DNA of 20,549 bases, taken from positions 1 through 20,549 of the forward strand of contig JBNGIQ010007601.1 in the NCBI GenBank assembly GCA_049999765.1. Reading direction: 5' to 3'. Below are positions 18,172-20,549 of this stretch, one piece after another. Positions within the stretch are counted from its first letter, which is position 1, and each line of letters opens with the position of its first letter. The notes below the pieces were generated by a model. The model was not told the origin of the DNA and searched no databases. It saw only the letters and a list, made by a program, of their open reading frames with translations. This stretch comes from Phaeoceros laevis. Taxonomy: Eukaryota; Anthocerotophyta; Anthocerotopsida; Notothyladales. A program made the position numbers and the translations under genes.

Positions 18172-20145
18172 GGTCAGTTTCTTCACTCTCCTGCTAATTC
18201 TTTGCTCATGGATCACAGTGTCGTCCGCCAGCTTGCTCTACTGGATCTGGTTGAGGCCATGGCGGCGGCGGCGGTTGTACGAGCGGCAAGGAATCCGGGG
18301 CCCCGCCTTTCGGCCAATTGTCGGGAACCACAAGGAGAGGCTGGCTGCATTGAAGGAGACGGCTCCTCCCAATCCGGTGCCGCTCACTCAGCTTACAGCG
18401 CAGACCGTCCTCCCTGATCTCTACTCTTTCTGCCGGAATTACGGTAGGTACCAAGGTTCAAAGCTAGAGCTAGCCCTGGCATTGTTTGCTCGTGACCTTT
18501 CCTGATTGCTGATGAGCCGGCTGTTTCTGCTGAGATTCATGCCAACTGATGGAATCCCTATTGCGCGCTTGCAACGTGAATTTTGCAGGAAACGTTAATG
18601 TGCACGAGGTTTTGTGGACCACAATTTTGACAGTGGCGGAGCCGGCTTTGGTGAAAGAGGTGATGGTTACCAAAGCAGCCTACTACCAGAAAGCTCCAAT
18701 TATCCGGACTCTGGTTCTCAGCGTGCTCGGGAGGGGTCTGGTGTTCGCCGAGGGCAATTTCTGGAGGCAACAACGCAAAATCTACGTTCCTGCCTTTCAC
18801 AAGACGTTTCTCAAGGTACGTTTCGAGATCCACCTCCCTAGGCCTGCACGCACGCCGAGCATCTACAGGTGTGTTTGTGGATACCTCTGGTTTTGCAATT
18901 TCATGATGGATGCCGCCGTGAAGCAATGCAGGGGCTGTTTCACCACATGAAGCACTGCTGCGACGAGGTGGCCGGCCGGTGGAGGAGCAAAATTGAAGAA
19001 CAGGGAGGGAGTCACGCGGAGGTGGAGGCTAGCGTGGATATGTCCACCGTGACGTTGGACATCATTGCCCGCTCCGCATTCGGGGCCAGCATCCCGGGCA
19101 GCGCGCCTACCAGCCAAGGAGTGCTGGCCTTTCAAAACATCGTGCCTCTGTTCACTGGAAACTTGAAGAAGCTCTTCACCATCGTCCCCCTCATTCCCGG
19201 ATACAGGTGACCTATCTGCTGCGAGCTCGTCCAAGGTTGCGAGCATTCCGTTCATGAGTGGATCGGGTAAGCTTGTACCCTTGAAGGCTCACTTGTAATC
19301 GCTACTTTGTTGCGCACAGGTTTCTGCCAACTGCGGACAACAGGAAAAACTGGGAGCGAGAGAGGTTCATCAATGGCATGCTCGAGGAGATCATCGAGGC
19401 GCGGCTGAAAGCAATAGCGCAGGCGCAGCAGGAGGCAAAAGACGCTTCTTTGGAGGAATCGGAGAACCCGTACGGCCAAGATTTGCTAGGTATGATGGTG
19501 GCTGCTTGGAAGAGCGGGAGCCCTACCATGAGCCGCAAGCAGATCCTCTCGGAATGCAAAACCATCTTCGTGGCGGGACACTCCACCACGGCCCTGGGCA
19601 TCACCTGGGCCCTCTTCCTGCTCGCGGTGCACCCGGAGTGGCAGGAGCGGCTGAGGGCAGAGATTGAGGAGGTGGTGGGAGGAGGAGAAGTGAGCGCGGA
19701 CAGCTTGGGCAAGCTGGTGCAGATGGACATGTTCATGAAGGAGGTGTACCGGCTGTACCCGCCCGTGACCGTGGTGTACCGGCAGTGCCAGCGGATGCAC
19801 CGGATCGGCAACCTCCTGGTGGCCGCGGGCACGGTGCTGGCCATCCCCATCGCCGTGATGCACCAGAGCAAGGAGCAGTGGGGGCAGGACGCGGAAGTGT
19901 TTCGGCCGGAGAGGTGGCAGGAGAAGAGCGGGGGCGTCAAGGACTCCACGGCGTCCTGCACCTTCGGCGCCGGGCCTCGCGGGTGCCTCGGCCGGGAGTT
20001 CGCGCTTATGGAGACCTTCGCAATGCTCAGCACCTTGCTGCCGCAGTTTGACCTCACTCTGGCTGCAGGCTACCGCCACGCTCCGGGCCAATTGCAGAGC
20101 ATCCGTCCTGTCTACGGCATGCAGCTGCAGGTGAGGCTGCGGTAG
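18170..20145 (+). CDS. Cytochrome P450 of the CYP72 clan (four exons)
   Basis: Exons are 18170-18443, 18589-18815, 18932-19206 and 19320-20145, giving 533 residues in phase. This is a full-length microsomal P450: an N-terminal membrane anchor (FFTLLLILCSWITV), then WLRPWRRRRLYERQGIRGP, the basic hinge and QG(I/V)xGP motif seen in CYP72-clan enzymes. Later motifs are AFHKTFLKG at the C-helix side, an I-helix AGHSTT at 344-349, the ExxR pair E400/R403, FRPERW at 453-458 and the heme loop FGAGPRGCLG with ligand Cys482. The I-helix normally has an acidic residue where S347 stands. The clan includes enzymes of cytokinin, gibberellin and brassinosteroid metabolism and many specialised pathways; the substrate cannot be read from sequence alone, and I do not assign a CYP family number. 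The last exon is noticeably G+C-rich. The start ATG has G at +4 and directly precedes the anchor; no in-frame ATG lies upstream. Confidence 0.92.
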
Positions 20146-20352
20146 GCCTTAGAGCTCAACTTGGCAAAACGTTAACAGTGCCGTGCCCTATTTCTGCTTC
20201 ACGAGCAACCTTGAGGTCAGGGTGCAGCGCCGATGAGAGCTAGCTTCCAAGCAAGCAAAAAGACGAGCATCACAACAAGAAATAAGCCTTTTTAGTATTT
20301 ACTAAGCCACATCTTATATATTAAAACAATAGGGGTAGCTGTTGTCCGTCCG
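20146..20352. other. P450 3' flank
   Basis: The sequence turns AT-rich after the stop codon. AATAAG at 20281-20286 is a plausible but non-canonical poly(A) signal for the P450. Nothing else is recognised. Confidence 0.4.
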
Positions 20353-20398
20353 CCCTAACCCTAACTAATAATAAACCCTAACCCTAACTAATAATAAA
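20353..20398. repeat. Telomere-like 23-bp tandem repeat, two copies
   Basis: Two perfect adjacent copies at 20353-20375 and 20376-20398 each contain two CCCTAA units followed by CTAATAATAAA. The hexamer CCCTAA is one base shorter than the usual plant telomere unit CCCTAAA. With only four hexamers this is an interstitial motif, not a telomere. Confidence 0.9.
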
Positions 20399-20463
20399 TG
20401 ATATAGATATCTCGAAGCAACCATTCTCTTTTAGTATATGTTATTAGCAAGCAACAAGATTAT

Positions 20464-20549
20464 TTTGGTAAGGTTCTTTTAATTTTGTATATTATTATTA
20501 TATTGTTGTTGGTTATATTAGCTTTGAAGAATTTGGTAAGGTTCTTTTA
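20464..20549. repeat. Direct repeat, period 68, reaching the window edge
   Basis: The 18 bases at 20464-20481 recur exactly at 20532-20549, the last base of the window. The intervening sequence is AT-rich. The second copy is cut by the window end, so this may be the start of a longer AT-rich array. Confidence 0.7.

Noticed and set aside
17926-18417. 163-codon plus-strand frame as a separate gene
   Set aside because: It is partly made of the 67-bp duplication, overlaps the P450 first exon out of frame and matches nothing known. It is kept only as a possible upstream ORF.
19302-20057. Long minus-strand frames opposite the last P450 exon (also 19486-20091)
   Set aside because: They are shadow frames of a G+C-rich coding exon; the plus strand carries all P450 motifs.
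20353-20398. True chromosome end
   Set aside because: There are only four CCCTAA units, and unrelated sequence continues on the right.
1-20549. CRISPR array, prophage, insertion sequence or bacterial operon
   Set aside because: The genes are intron-bearing plant nuclear genes, and the repeats are two-copy local duplications without spacers of regular size.

Overview
This is nuclear DNA from a land plant or close relative. The protein families are plant ones: a plastid isoamylase of the non-catalytic ISA2 class, a secreted GH3 beta-xylosidase, a legume-type lectin, WDR12/YTM1, a CYP72-clan P450 and a DUF7054 protein. The genes carry many small spliceosomal introns. I reconstructed 44 introns from splice sites, reading phase and remembered family sequences; all lie between 53 and 195 bp. 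Small introns and close spacing suggest a compact genome, perhaps a bryophyte, hornwort or lycophyte. That placement is inference, and I cannot name the species. A run of exactly 100 N (345-444) is an assembly gap of conventional size.

Layout. 1-1152 is AT-rich and gene-poor, with a 44-bp tandem duplication and an inverted repeat around the gap. 1153-2884 (-) is a three-exon DUF7054 gene. 2885-4399 holds no gene I can support, but has two small tandem duplications. 4400-8977 (-) is ISA2 with 21 coding exons. 8978-9266 is a short head-to-head promoter region. 9267-12507 (+) is a beta-xylosidase with seven exons. 13209-14039 (+) is an intronless lectin. 14520-17506 (+) is WDR12 with 14 exons. 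18170-20145 (+) is a P450 with four exons, preceded by tandem duplications. 20146-20549 is AT-rich with telomere-like repeats and the start of another repeat.

The genes do not form one pathway. ISA2 acts in plastid starch assembly, the xylosidase in the cell wall, WDR12 in 60S ribosome assembly in the nucleolus, the P450 in oxidative metabolism on the ER, and the lectin is secreted. ISA2 and the xylosidase diverge from a 289-bp region and could share control elements.

No new multi-gene system is evident. The points most worth checking are: ISA2 has lost every catalytic residue I could place, yet is rich in introns; the lectin has changes at two sugar-binding positions; two introns appear to use GC-AG splice sites; one tandem repeat differs between copies only at CpG sites; and the P450 start codon lies inside a tandem duplication.
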